From: JAICKM01 sp038228295
GTDB taxonomy: Bacteria > Chloroflexota > Chloroflexia > QHBQ01 > JAICKM01
Assembly (NCBI GenBank): GCA_038228295.1
Contig: JBBRPH010000026.1
Span: 1-64,000 of the forward strand
Length of the DNA: 64,000 bases
Reading direction: 5' to 3'
Every line of letters begins with the position of its first letter. The first letter of the stretch is position 1. Shown here piece after piece: positions 52,399 through 61,452 of the stretch. Under the pieces are notes generated by a model. The model was given only the letters and a program-made list of their open reading frames with translations, did not search any database and was not told the DNA's origin. Made by a program: the position numbers and the translations under genes.

Positions 52399-53940
52399 AT
52401 GCTCACTGGCGACTGGTTAGCCCGACGCGCCCAACTCAGCCCCGACAAAGTGGCGCTGATTGACACACTGCACGACCAACAGGCGATCACCTACCGCGCC
52501 TGGAACGCGGCGGCGAACCGCACCGCGGCATTCTTGCGGGCACTGGGCGTGGAACGCGGCACGCGCGTGGCGATTCTGGCCGCCAACTGCGTGGAGTATC
52601 TGGATGTCTGGTTTGCCTGTGGCAAACTGGGTGCGATCCTGCAACCGCTCAATTGGCGACTGACCCCGTACGAACTAGTCGGCCTGCTGGCCGACGCTAC
52701 GCCGCACATCCTAATCTATGGCCCGGACTGCGTAACGAGCACCGTCGCCTTGCAAGCCGCGCCCACCAGTGTGACCTGCTGGGTCACACTCGACCCGGCC
52801 GTATGCGCGGCGGCCGGCGACATTCCGTTCAGCCGGCGGGAAGCGTTTCCTGATACACCGCTACCGCCCGTTGAAGTGACGGCCGCCGATCCGTGGGTCT
52901 TGTGTTATACGGGCGGCACCACCGGCACGCCCAAAGGAGCGATCCTGACTCACGGCAGCATTACTTGGAATGCGATCAACACAATTGCTAGCTGGGGCGT
53001 GACCTCTGACGATTGCACGCTGCTGAACACGCCGCTGTTCCATACCGGCGGGCTGAATGTGTTTACGGCGCCACTGGTGCTAATCGGCGGTACTTCGATT
53101 GTCTGTCGCGGCTTCGACCTCGATCAACTCTATGATACACTCGCCACCGGCACGGTGACGATGTGGTTCGGGGTACCAACGATGTTCCAGGCGCTACAGG
53201 CGCACTCGCGCTGGGCCGCCGCTGATTTCACCTCGCTCAAACTGCTGATCAGCGGCGGCGCGCCTTGCCCGTTGCCGGTATTCGAGGCCTTTTGGGACCG
53301 CGGGGTAGACTTTAAGACCGGCTACGGACTGACGGAAGCCGGTCCTAACAATTTCTGGCTGCCGCAGGCCGAGGTGCGCGCCAAGCCGGGCGCGGTGGGC
53401 TATCCGCTGTTTGCGGTAGCCGTGCGACTGGCCGGGCCCGATGGGCAGGACTGTGGTTCCGGTGTGGTGGGTGAACTGCTGATTCGGGGGCCGCACGTCT
53501 GCGCGGGTTATTGGGGCCGCCCCGCTGAAAGTGCCGCCGCCATCCGCGACGGCTGGCTTCACACCGGCGATCTAGCCGTGTGCGATACGGACGGCGCATA
53601 CACCATCGTCGGGCGCAGCAAAGACTTGATCATCTCCGGCGGCGAAAATATCTATCCCGCCGAGGTGGAGAACGTGCTGTCCGCCCACCCGGCGGTGGGC
53701 CAAGTGGCCGTGATCGGGGTGTCCGACCCCCACTGGGGCGAAGTGGGTCGCGCCATCGTTGTTCCGCATACCGGCAGTGGAGCCGCCGAACTGACCGCCG
53801 ATACCCTGCTCCATTTTGCCGGCGAACGCTTAGCCCGCTACAAAGTACCTAAACGCATCATCTTCGCCTCCACCCTGCCCCTCACCGCCGCAGGCAAGAT
53901 CGACAAGCGCCAGTTGCGGGCGGAGTACGGGGAAGTGTGA
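52399..53940 (+). CDS. AMP-forming acyl-CoA synthetase
   Basis: The product has 513 residues of the ANL superfamily. Motifs: LCYTGGTTGTPKGAILTHG (ATP phosphate loop), GYGLTEAGPNNFW, DGWLHTGDLAV, VGRSKDLIISGGENIYPAEV (hinge), and PLTAAGKIDKRQLR with the catalytic Lys. It activates a carboxylic acid to its acyl-CoA via the acyl-adenylate. Chain length cannot be read from the sequence; it resembles medium/long-chain or 3-methylmercaptopropionate-type ligases. AAGGACG precedes the ATG. It lies between the SDR and the hydrolases in the same direction. Confidence 0.93.
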   Translation: MLTGDWLARRAQLSPDKVALIDTLHDQQAITYRAWNAAANRTAAFLRALGVERGTRVAILAANCVEYLDVWFACGKLGAILQPLNWRLTPYELVGLLADATPHILIYGPDCVTSTVALQAAPTSVTCWVTLDPAVCAAAGDIPFSRREAFPDTPLPPVEVTAADPWVLCYTGGTTGTPKGAILTHGSITWNAINTIASWGVTSDDCTLLNTPLFHTGGLNVFTAPLVLIGGTSIVCRGFDLDQLYDTLATGTVTMWFGVPTMFQALQAHSRWAAADFTSLKLLISGGAPCPLPVFEAFWDRGVDFKTGYGLTEAGPNNFWLPQAEVRAKPGAVGYPLFAVAVRLAGPDGQDCGSGVVGELLIRGPHVCAGYWGRPAESAAAIRDGWLHTGDLAVCDTDGAYTIVGRSKDLIISGGENIYPAEVENVLSAHPAVGQVAVIGVSDPHWGEVGRAIVVPHTGSGAAELTADTLLHFAGERLARYKVPKRIIFASTLPLTAAGKIDKRQLRAEYGEV

Positions 53941-54043
53941 AACGGGAAATGTGATTTAGTTAAGCTGTAAATAACGCATAACACACGTCTTATACCTTAC
54001 GTCACGCCTTATGCCTTACGTTTCACGTTTTACGTTCCACGCA
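53935..54043 (+). repeat. Long heptanucleotide array between two genes
   Basis: GTGTGAA, ACGGGAA, ATGTGAT begin at 53935; the first unit holds the TGA stop of the ligase gene. A second block of eleven units runs 53967-54043 (for example TTACGTT, TCACGTT, TTACGTT, CCACGCA). It ends 10 bases before the ATG of the hydrolase at 54054. Confidence 0.75.
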
Positions 54044-54053
54044 AAGGTCTACA

Positions 54054-54845
54054 ATGCCGACAGCCCTTATCAACAACCTCAATCTCTTCTATCAGTGGCA
54101 CGGCAATACGGCCGGGTCGGTGGTGGTGTTTGTCAACGGGCTGCTGACAGATACAAGTAGCTGGGAAGCGCACCTGGCGCACTTCACCGACCGCTATCGG
54201 TGCTTGGTCTACGATTGCCGGGGCCAGGGCCGGTCTGATAAGCCGGATCAGATATACGAGACTGCGCAGCACGCGGCGGATCTGGCGGGACTGCTCGATG
54301 CACTGGGCGTGGCGCGTGCACATCTAGTGGGACTATCGAACGGCGGTGCAGCCTGCCTGACGTTTGCGGCAGCTCAGCCGGAGCGCGTGCAAAGCCTGAC
54401 GGTCGCTGGAGCCTATGCGGCAGTAGACACAATCCTGCGAGCCAAGCTGTTCTCCTGGATTCGGGCGATGGAGGCAGGTGGTAGCCCGGTACGTTTCGAT
54501 GTGGCCCTGCCGTGGGTCTGGGGCGGCGCGTTCCTGGCCGAAAAATATGAGGCACTGCAAGGCTTCCGCGAAAAGGGCGTGAACCTGCCGCAAGCGCCGG
54601 CCCGCAATCTGATCGCCGGGGCACTGGTCCACGATTGCCGGGCCGGGTTGCCCACCATTACGGCGCCCACGTTAGTCATCGTCGGCGAAGACGATGTCCT
54701 GACTCCGCCCAAGCTGGCGCGGGAGATCGCGGCGGGCGTGCCGCACGGCGAGCTACAGATCATGCCGGAATGCGGTCACGCCGCCGCGCTGGAAGATGTA
54801 GCGGGGTTCTGTGATCGGGTGGAGGGGTTTATTAGGCGATTTTAA
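54054..54845 (+). CDS. Alpha/beta hydrolase
   Basis: The product has 263 residues and is cytoplasmic. VVVFVNGLLTDTSSWEAHL holds the oxyanion loop, LVGLSNGGAACLTFA the nucleophile Ser (GLSNGG), VIVGEDDVLTPPKLA the Asp, and MPECGHAAALED the His. The cap domain is short. This looks like an esterase or beta-ketoadipate enol-lactonase-type hydrolase. In this locus it could cleave hydroxyacid dimers or other esters taken up by the cell, by inference. AAAGG lies before the ATG. Confidence 0.88.
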   Translation: MPTALINNLNLFYQWHGNTAGSVVVFVNGLLTDTSSWEAHLAHFTDRYRCLVYDCRGQGRSDKPDQIYETAQHAADLAGLLDALGVARAHLVGLSNGGAACLTFAAAQPERVQSLTVAGAYAAVDTILRAKLFSWIRAMEAGGSPVRFDVALPWVWGGAFLAEKYEALQGFREKGVNLPQAPARNLIAGALVHDCRAGLPTITAPTLVIVGEDDVLTPPKLAREIAAGVPHGELQIMPECGHAAALEDVAGFCDRVEGFIRRF

Positions 54846-54859
54846 GGAGGGACGGAGAG

Positions 54860-56509
54860 ATGACGACGCGACGAGGCATCGGTCAACGGTTTGGCATCGC
54901 AGGTCTAGCACTGGCGCTGGCCCTACTGACACTCCCGGTTCATACGGCGCACGGAGCGGGCACCTTCGTGAGCAAAACCTATAGCGGCCATACCTACAAG
55001 GTCTATATTCCCGCCGGCTATGTGGCCGGCACCGCCGTGCCGTTGGTGCTGATGCTGCATGGCTGCACGCAAGATCCCGATCAGTTTGCTACCGGCACTG
55101 AAATGAACACCTATGCCGAGAGCAACACCTTCCTGGCCGTCTACCCCGATCAACCCACCTCGGTGCAATCAAATAAATGCTGGCAATGGTACGACTCAGC
55201 GCATCAGTCGCGCGGTAGCGGCGAACCAGCCTTGTTGGCGGGTCTCATCGGCCAAGTAGAGACCGATTACACGGTAGACAGCAACCGAGTCTATGTCGCC
55301 GGTCTCTCAGCGGGGGCGGCCATGAGCGTGGTTATGGGCGCGACCTACCCCGACATCTTCGCCGCCATCATGGTAGGCTCCGGCTTGGAATACAAAGCCG
55401 CCACCACGCAAGCGGCAGGTAACACCGCGCTGACTCAGGGCGGCCCTGACCCAGTAGCGCAGGGTAGCGCCGCGTACACCGCGATGGGCAGCTACAAGCG
55501 CGTCGTGCCCACCCTTGTCTTCCATGGCAGCAGCGATTACATCGTCTACCCGATCAACGGCAACCAAGTGTTGTCGCAATGGGCGCAAACCAACGACCTC
55601 GCCTCCGACGGCGTGGATAACAACAACATTGACGATATCGCCGATGTCACCAATACCGGCACCGTACCCGGCGGGCGCGCCTACACCCAGTACATCTACA
55701 AAGACAGCAGCACCGGCGCAACGGTGATGGAAAAGTACATCGTCACCGGCATGGGCCACGCCTGGTCGGGCGGCAACAGCAGCGGCTCCTACACCGATCC
55801 GCAGGGGCCGAAAGCCAGCGCCATCACCTGGGCCTTCTTTGTCGCCCACCCCAAGAACGGTGCGCCCGCCCCAACCGCCACGCCGACTTCGCCGGCGGGA
55901 GCGACTCCCACCAATACGCCGGTGGGCCTGCCGACCGCCACCCCAACGCGCACGGCCACGCCGACCTCCACCCCGGTTGCCGGCAACAGCCTCACCGTCG
56001 CTTCGTTGGCGGCTGAAGACGGCTATGCCGGCGCATTAACCGCCGACGGCTTCAGCGCCACGGTGCTGAAAGCCGGCGACAAAGGGATGTATAATACCGA
56101 CACCTACCGTGGCATCCTGTCGTTCGACACTAGCCCCCTACCCGACACCGCCACCATCAGCAGCGTCCGCCTGCGGATCTATCGTCAAAACCTGGCGGGC
56201 AGTGTCACCGGGCTGTCGCTTGACCTGATCAACGGCGCGTTCGGCGGCAATAGCGCGCTGGCGCAAACCGACTACAACGCGACGGCTTCGGCTACCGGTG
56301 TCGCCACCCTCGCCGTGCCCAGCGCCGATAACGCCTACAGCGAAGTCTTGCTGCCGAGCAGCGCCTTCACGTATGTTAACAAGACTGGGCGTACCCAAGT
56401 CCGCATTAAAGCGACCACTGTTACAGACTTCGCGAGTGACGTGCTGACGCTCTACGGCGGCGAAAACACAACATACGCCCCGACCCTCGTCGTCAATTAC
56501 ACACCCTAG
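54860..56509 (+). CDS. Secreted PHB-depolymerase-type esterase with DNRLRE-like domain
   Basis: The product has 549 residues. A signal peptide (FGIAGLALALALLTLP, cleavage near HGA) is followed by a catalytic domain of the esterase-PHB-depolymerase family: LVLMLHGCTQDPDQFA (oxyanion), VYVAGLSAGAAMSVVM (nucleophile Ser), VFHGSSDYIVYPINGN (Asp), VTGMGHAWSGGN (His). After a Thr/Pro linker (residues 335-375) a beta-sandwich of about 170 residues resembles the DNRLRE module (DTYRGILSFDTSPLPDTATI), used for surface attachment. The enzyme would hydrolyse extracellular poly(3-hydroxybutyrate) or related polyesters; feruloyl esterase is the alternative. AAGGAGGG precedes the ATG. The gene starts 14 bases after the hydrolase. 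Confidence 0.87.
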   Translation: MTTRRGIGQRFGIAGLALALALLTLPVHTAHGAGTFVSKTYSGHTYKVYIPAGYVAGTAVPLVLMLHGCTQDPDQFATGTEMNTYAESNTFLAVYPDQPTSVQSNKCWQWYDSAHQSRGSGEPALLAGLIGQVETDYTVDSNRVYVAGLSAGAAMSVVMGATYPDIFAAIMVGSGLEYKAATTQAAGNTALTQGGPDPVAQGSAAYTAMGSYKRVVPTLVFHGSSDYIVYPINGNQVLSQWAQTNDLASDGVDNNNIDDIADVTNTGTVPGGRAYTQYIYKDSSTGATVMEKYIVTGMGHAWSGGNSSGSYTDPQGPKASAITWAFFVAHPKNGAPAPTATPTSPAGATPTNTPVGLPTATPTRTATPTSTPVAGNSLTVASLAAEDGYAGALTADGFSATVLKAGDKGMYNTDTYRGILSFDTSPLPDTATISSVRLRIYRQNLAGSVTGLSLDLINGAFGGNSALAQTDYNATASATGVATLAVPSADNAYSEVLLPSSAFTYVNKTGRTQVRIKATTVTDFASDVLTLYGGENTTYAPTLVVNYTP

Positions 56510-56535
56510 TTCGCCATGATCTTTATGAGAGGACG

Positions 56536-57318
56536 ATGCAAATGCCAACGGTAAAAGCCGGCAGCAGCAGCATTCACTATTTGGAACAGGGGGTCGGCAT
56601 CCCCGTCATCCTGCTGCACGGCAACTGGGCCACGAGCGCGTGGTGGGAGCCGGTGTTGGCCCGCTTGCCGGCCGGCCGGCGCGGCCTAGCGCCCGACCTG
56701 CGCGGGCGCGGCGCAACGGTCGGCCCCGATGAGGGCTACACGCTGGCGGAGTTGAGCGCCGACGGACTGGCTTTCGCCGACGCATTGGGGCTGGACCGCT
56801 TCCACTTGGTCGGCCATTCGCTGGGCAGCGCGCTGGCGATGCAGATGGCGCTGGATGCACCGAGCCGCGTCCTGTCGCTCACCGCCGTGTCCCCCGCCTG
56901 GGTGGACGGAATGCCCGCCGCCTACAATGTGCCCGCCGGCCAAGAGGCGCTCAAAGCGGACCCCGTGCTGTTCGGCCAGGCACTCAAAGCGATGGCCCCG
57001 GCGGTGGCCGAGGATGCCTACTGGCAGCGCCTCGTGCGCGAAGGGCACGCGCAAAGCATGACCGCCACGCTCGAAAATTTGCCCGCACTGGTGGCCTGGC
57101 AGCCGGGGGATCGGCTACAGACCACCGGCGTGCCTGCGCTGGTCATCAGCGGTGAAGGAGATCTCCTCACCGGTGGGGCCAACGCCGACCGCGCCGCCGC
57201 CGCGCTCCACGCCCGCCACATCGTCCTGCCGGGGGTCGGCCACTCGCCGATCATCGAAGCGCCCGAAACCGTAGTCGCGCTGCTAGTGCAGCATATGAAT
57301 AACGCGGCACACGCATAG
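56536..57318 (+). CDS. Alpha/beta hydrolase
   Basis: The product has 260 residues and no signal peptide. PVILLHGNWATSAWWEPVL is the oxyanion segment, PDLRGRGATVGPDE follows, HLVGHSLGSALAMQMAL carries the nucleophile Ser, VISGEGDLLTGGAN the Asp, and PGVGHSPIIEAP the His. It is of the epoxide-hydrolase/haloperoxidase-like esterase type. It lies between two secreted depolymerase-like genes, so an intracellular oligomer hydrolase role is plausible. GAGAGGACG precedes the ATG; a second ATG two codons later is possible. Confidence 0.87.
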   Translation: MQMPTVKAGSSSIHYLEQGVGIPVILLHGNWATSAWWEPVLARLPAGRRGLAPDLRGRGATVGPDEGYTLAELSADGLAFADALGLDRFHLVGHSLGSALAMQMALDAPSRVLSLTAVSPAWVDGMPAAYNVPAGQEALKADPVLFGQALKAMAPAVAEDAYWQRLVREGHAQSMTATLENLPALVAWQPGDRLQTTGVPALVISGEGDLLTGGANADRAAAALHARHIVLPGVGHSPIIEAPETVVALLVQHMNNAAHA

Positions 57319-57351
57319 AGCGGCGTGTGCATATCTAGGGAGGGATCGACA

Positions 57352-58638
57352 ATGCAGACGATCCGGCAAACCGTCCACGGGGGACGATTCCTGCGCGGCA
57401 TGATCATAGCGGGCCTGCTGCTAGGCAGTTGCGCGGCCCTGGCTCGTGGCGCGCCTCCGGCAGCAGCCACCGCCTCGCGCACACTGGAAGCCACTTTTCC
57501 CAGCGTCAGCTATGGCTGGGCGCAAGTGGAACGCTGGCGCGACAACAGCAGCCTGTTCGCCCCGGACGACTACCTGAGCGATGGGCGCAACAACCAAGAC
57601 GGCCCGCGTGCCACTTTCTTCGGCACGACCCAGCCCGCATCCAGCCGCTTCTTGCTCTACTATGCGCCCGGCTGGAACACCGGCAGTAAGCCCGTGCCGG
57701 TGCTGCTGGTGCATGGGGCTAACGACAACGCCGACCGCGCTTGGGCCGCGCCGAACAGCGGCAGCAACTGCGGTGCGACCCCCTGCCCCAGCACCGGCAT
57801 GATGCAGGCACTCGCTGGGCAAGGCTATCGCGTATTCGCCATCAACTTCGCCAACAAGCAGGGCGATAACTACTACTGGAGCGAGACGATCAGTGACGCG
57901 GTAGAGATCATCAAAACGCGCACCGGCGCCGCGCAAGTGGACGTGGTAGCCTGGAGCAAGGGGGCGTTCGCCGCCCGCCAATACGCTTCGTCAGTCTACA
58001 AAACCGGGGGCACGCCCTACGCCGGCAACATTCGCCGCCTGGTGCTGCTGGGCGGCCCCAACAAAGGGCTTGACTACACCTTCCGCCACGGTATCTTACC
58101 GTCGATCGGCGCGTATCCGCTCTGCGGAGTCAACGCTAACGGCCCGGCGGCGCATAGCACGCTGCTTTGCTACGGCGTGTGGTCCAGCCACCCTGAACTG
58201 ACGATCTACACCACGAGCAGCGGGAACTATTTCCCCGGCCAGAAGCAGATGCTCTATCGTTGGGATGGGCTATACGGCCTGGACACGGCCCAGCAAGATT
58301 GGTACACCACCTATTACGGCGGTTGGGGCTATGCCTCCTACAGCGACGGGATTGATGTCGCCGTCAACCAGGGATCGCTGGTGAACACGATCCGCAGCCA
58401 CGGTATAGCGGCCGGCGTGCGAACCTATCTCTATTGCGGCGGCATGAACGATATTCCCGGTATCTACAACGAAGCCACCGGGCCAAGTGACGGGTTGGTA
58501 TTCACCGCCAGTTGCAGCGATACTACAGGCATCAGCACACTAGGCGGCAAAGTGACCAACAACAGCCTGAATCACCTAAAATTGGCCTGGAACAGCAGTG
58601 TCGTCGGCCAAGTGCAAAGCTGGCTGGCCGCACCATAA
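57352..58638 (+). CDS. Secreted lipase/PhaZ7-like depolymerase
   Basis: The product has 428 residues with a signal peptide (FLRGMIIAGLLLGSCAALAR). VPVLLVHGANDNADRAWAAP is the oxyanion region. VDVVAWSKGAFAARQYASSV carries the nucleophile Ser in AWSKG, an AxSxG lipase box as in Bacillus lipase A and the PHB depolymerase PhaZ7 (AHSMG). LVLLGGPNKGLDYTF and the C-terminal NNSLNHLKLAWNSSVVGQV (probable His in NSLNHL) fit that fold. The substrate could be native polyhydroxyalkanoate or triacylglycerol. GGGAGGGAT precedes the ATG at 57352. The neighbouring PHB-depolymerase-type gene favours polyester degradation. Confidence 0.78.
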   Translation: MQTIRQTVHGGRFLRGMIIAGLLLGSCAALARGAPPAAATASRTLEATFPSVSYGWAQVERWRDNSSLFAPDDYLSDGRNNQDGPRATFFGTTQPASSRFLLYYAPGWNTGSKPVPVLLVHGANDNADRAWAAPNSGSNCGATPCPSTGMMQALAGQGYRVFAINFANKQGDNYYWSETISDAVEIIKTRTGAAQVDVVAWSKGAFAARQYASSVYKTGGTPYAGNIRRLVLLGGPNKGLDYTFRHGILPSIGAYPLCGVNANGPAAHSTLLCYGVWSSHPELTIYTTSSGNYFPGQKQMLYRWDGLYGLDTAQQDWYTTYYGGWGYASYSDGIDVAVNQGSLVNTIRSHGIAAGVRTYLYCGGMNDIPGIYNEATGPSDGLVFTASCSDTTGISTLGGKVTNNSLNHLKLAWNSSVVGQVQSWLAAP

Positions 58639-58744
58639 GAGAGATTACGGGTTCCCGCGCCGTCCCGACCGGCCGGAAACCGGAGTCTGTAGTTCTAGCA
58701 GTTAGAGGCAGTACGAGTTTTCACATTATGGGAGGAGAGAACTA

Positions 58745-60550
58745 ATGAATCACACCAAGATCCGCCGGCTAGCGCTCGCTGCCGGCCTGACCCTGGCCGT
58801 CACCGCCCTACCAGGCGCAGGGATCAGCCAGGCCCAGACCAACTCGCAGACCTTTCCGCAAACCGGCAAGACGGTGAGCGGCAAGTTCCTCACCTACTGG
58901 CAGAGCCACGGCGGCTTGGCCCAACAGGGCTTCCCGATCTCCTCGGAGATGCAAGAGAAAAGCGCCACCGACGGCAAGACCTACACGGTGCAGTATTTTG
59001 AGCGCGCCGTGTTCGAGGCCCATCCTGAAAAGGCGGCCCCGTATGATGTGCTGCTGGCGCTGCTGGGCAACTTCTACTTCCAGAAGCGCCACCCCAATAA
59101 CGCGCCCGATCAGAAGGCCAGCACAGCGCCCGACAGCACGCTGTTCAAAGAGACCGGCAAGCATATCGGCGGCAAGTTCCTGGCCTATTGGAAAAGTCAC
59201 GGCGGCCTCGCCCAACAAGGCTTCCCGATCTCCGAAGAGTTTCAGGAGCGGTCAGACCTTGACGGCAAGACCTACACCGTGCAGTATTTCGAGCGCGCTG
59301 TGTTCGAGGCGCATCCCGAAAACCAGGCGCCGTTCGATGTACTGCTCTCGCAACTGGGTACCTTCACCAACAAGCAGAACAACTCGCCGGCCGGCGCGCC
59401 CGTCACCGTGGGCCTGCTGACCGATGACTCCGGTTCGCTATCGATCTACGGCCCGATGTTCGAGCAGGGCTTTGCCGTCGGCCTGGACTACGCCACCGGC
59501 GGCACCGGCAAAGTAATGGGCCACGAAGTCAAAGTCGTGACCAAAGATACCGCCAGCAAGCCCGACCAAGCAGTGGCCCTCGCCCGCGAGGCGATTGAAA
59601 AAGACGGTGCGAAGCTACTGGTCGGCGTACCCAGTTCCGGAGCCGCGTTGGCCGTGTCGGCGCTGGCCGGACAAAACAAGATCCCCTATCTGGCCGCACC
59701 CGCCGGCACGCCCGATCTGACCGGCAAGAGTTGGAATCCCTACACTTTCCGCACTAGCCGTACTAGCGGCCAGGATGCCCTCACTATGGGCACTGCACTC
59801 AACGGCATGGGCAAAAAGTTCGTTCAGCTAGCTCCCGACTACGCCTTTGGCCGCGGTTCGGCGGCGGCCTTCTATAGTGTAGTCAAAGCCGGTGGCGGCA
59901 CCTTTGTCGCCAACGACAGCGCCACCGGGCTGGGCACCGTCTTCGCCCCACTCGACACCACCGACTTCACGCCCTACCTGAACCAGATCCTCGACTCGGG
60001 GGCCGATGTGGTCATCGTGACCTGGGCCGGCACCGGCTTTGTACCGCTGTTCCAGCAGATGCAACAACTCGGTGTGTTCGACAAGCTCACCGTCGCCACC
60101 GGTTTCGGCGACAACCAGACCCTGGCGAAGGGTTATGCCGATGCTGTCGGCTCGGTGGGCCTGCTGATCTACCACTACTCGCTATTCGATACTCCCGTCA
60201 ATCGCCTGCTGGTGCAGCGCTACAACACCCGCTACAAGACTACGCCCGACCTGTTCAGCGAAGAGGGCTTCACGGCGGCGCAGATGGTGGTGCGTGCACT
60301 CGAAAGCACCGGCGGCGACCCTAACGCCGACGGCGTGATCAAAGCCTGGGAAGGACTGAAGTTCGAGGGGCCCAAGGGCACTTACACGGTGCGCCCCGGC
60401 GACCATGTACTGCTGCAACCGATGGCCCTAGCCAAGTTGCTCAACGTAAAAGATCCCGAATCCAAATTCTTCCAACTGGTCAAAATCTACTCCCCCGAAG
60501 AAACCGCCCCGCCCTGCGAGGTGCCGGCGGCACTGGGTCGCTGTAAGTAG
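58745..60550 (+). CDS. Liv-type substrate-binding protein with two N-terminal surface repeats
   Basis: The product has 601 residues; signal peptide 1-30. Two tandem modules of about 70 residues (37-109, 134-206) share FPxTGKxxxGKFLxYWxSHGG, LAQQGFPIS and TYTVQYFERAVFEAHPE. They recall LGFP-type cell-wall repeats. From residue 219 a type I periplasmic-binding fold (Peripla_BP_6) follows: VTVGLLTDDSGSLSIYGPMF, VGVPSSGAALAVSALAGQNK, GADVVIVTWAGTGFVPLFQQ. Cys pair CEVPAALGRC is at the very end. It would capture an amino acid, amide, hydroxyacid or other acid for the importer encoded by the next four genes. GGGAGGAGAG precedes the ATG. Confidence 0.9.
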   Translation: MNHTKIRRLALAAGLTLAVTALPGAGISQAQTNSQTFPQTGKTVSGKFLTYWQSHGGLAQQGFPISSEMQEKSATDGKTYTVQYFERAVFEAHPEKAAPYDVLLALLGNFYFQKRHPNNAPDQKASTAPDSTLFKETGKHIGGKFLAYWKSHGGLAQQGFPISEEFQERSDLDGKTYTVQYFERAVFEAHPENQAPFDVLLSQLGTFTNKQNNSPAGAPVTVGLLTDDSGSLSIYGPMFEQGFAVGLDYATGGTGKVMGHEVKVVTKDTASKPDQAVALAREAIEKDGAKLLVGVPSSGAALAVSALAGQNKIPYLAAPAGTPDLTGKSWNPYTFRTSRTSGQDALTMGTALNGMGKKFVQLAPDYAFGRGSAAAFYSVVKAGGGTFVANDSATGLGTVFAPLDTTDFTPYLNQILDSGADVVIVTWAGTGFVPLFQQMQQLGVFDKLTVATGFGDNQTLAKGYADAVGSVGLLIYHYSLFDTPVNRLLVQRYNTRYKTTPDLFSEEGFTAAQMVVRALESTGGDPNADGVIKAWEGLKFEGPKGTYTVRPGDHVLLQPMALAKLLNVKDPESKFFQLVKIYSPEETAPPCEVPAALGRCK

Positions 60551-60563
60551 CTTCACGTAGGCC

Positions 60564-60675
60564 GTGGTCGATGATCGGTGGTCCGTGATTTATAGTCTGT
60601 AATCTGTAACTAGATTGCAAACTATAGACTACCAATCACCGACCACCGACCACGGCTCACCGACCACGGACCACT
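60564..60675. repeat. Sixteen-unit heptad hairpin abutting a start codon
   Basis: Seven units on one strand (GTGGTCG, ATGATCG, GTGGTCC, GTGATTT, ATAGTCT, GTAATCT, GTAACTA) are followed by nine units of complementary type (for example GACTACC, AATCACC, GACCACC). The whole is exactly 112 bp and ends at the base before the ATG at 60676. The two halves can pair into a long imperfect stem. Confidence 0.8.
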
Positions 60676-61452
60676 ATGACCACCATCATCGAAACCCGCG
60701 ACTTGACCCGGCACTTCGGCGGCCTGCGCGCCGTCGAAGGAGTTAATCTCCAGGTGCAGGCGGGCACCATTCACTCGATCATCGGGCCGAACGGCGCGGG
60801 CAAAACCACGCTGTTCAACCTGATCAGCGGCGCGATCAAACCGACGCGCGGCGCGGTGTTGCTGCGCGGGCGCGATATCACCCGCCTGCCGTTGCACCGC
60901 ATCGCCCACCTCGGTCTGGGGCGCGCCTTTCAGGTCACCAATGTCTTTCCCAGCCTCACGGTGCTGGAAAACGCCCGTTTAGCCGCGCAGGCGCAGGGCA
61001 ACGACAGTTTCAAGCTGTGGGCTAACGCCGCCCATCTGCGCCGCTATACCGAGCAAGCCCAGGCTGCGCTCGACACGGTGGGCCTAACCGCTAAAGCCGA
61101 CGCGCGTGCCGCCACCCTGCCTCATGGCGATAAGCGCAAATTGGAACTGGCGATCATCTTGGCTGCCGATCCGCAGGTGCTGCTGCTCGACGAACCGACC
61201 GCCGGCATGGCTTCCGAACAGGTGCCCATGCTGCTCGACATCATCCGCCGGGTGCAGGCGGGCACCAGCAAGACGATCCTGCTGGTCGAACACAATATGG
61301 GCATCGTCATGAACGTCTCGGATCGCATCACGGTGATGCACCAGGGTAGCCTGCTGGCCGAGGGCACACCCGACGAAATCCGCAATAACCCGACCGTGCA
61401 ACAAGCCTATTTGGGGGGGAGCCTGGACGATGACGGATCTGCTCACGGTTGA
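60676..61452 (+). CDS. livG: Liv-type ABC transporter ATPase (LivG-like)
   Basis: The product has 258 residues. Walker A is IIGPNGAGKTTLFNLISG; VTNVFPSLTVLENARLAAQA covers the Q-loop region; the signature position reads LPHGDKRKLELAIILA (LSGG replaced by LPHGD, usual for LivG). Walker B is VLLLDEPTAGM; the switch His is in LLVEHNMGIVM. It energises import with the LivF-like subunit. No Shine-Dalgarno sequence precedes the ATG; the heptad hairpin ends directly at it. The gene overlaps the next by 23 bases. Confidence 0.93.
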   Translation: MTTIIETRDLTRHFGGLRAVEGVNLQVQAGTIHSIIGPNGAGKTTLFNLISGAIKPTRGAVLLRGRDITRLPLHRIAHLGLGRAFQVTNVFPSLTVLENARLAAQAQGNDSFKLWANAAHLRRYTEQAQAALDTVGLTAKADARAATLPHGDKRKLELAIILAADPQVLLLDEPTAGMASEQVPMLLDIIRRVQAGTSKTILLVEHNMGIVMNVSDRITVMHQGSLLAEGTPDEIRNNPTVQQAYLGGSLDDDGSAHG

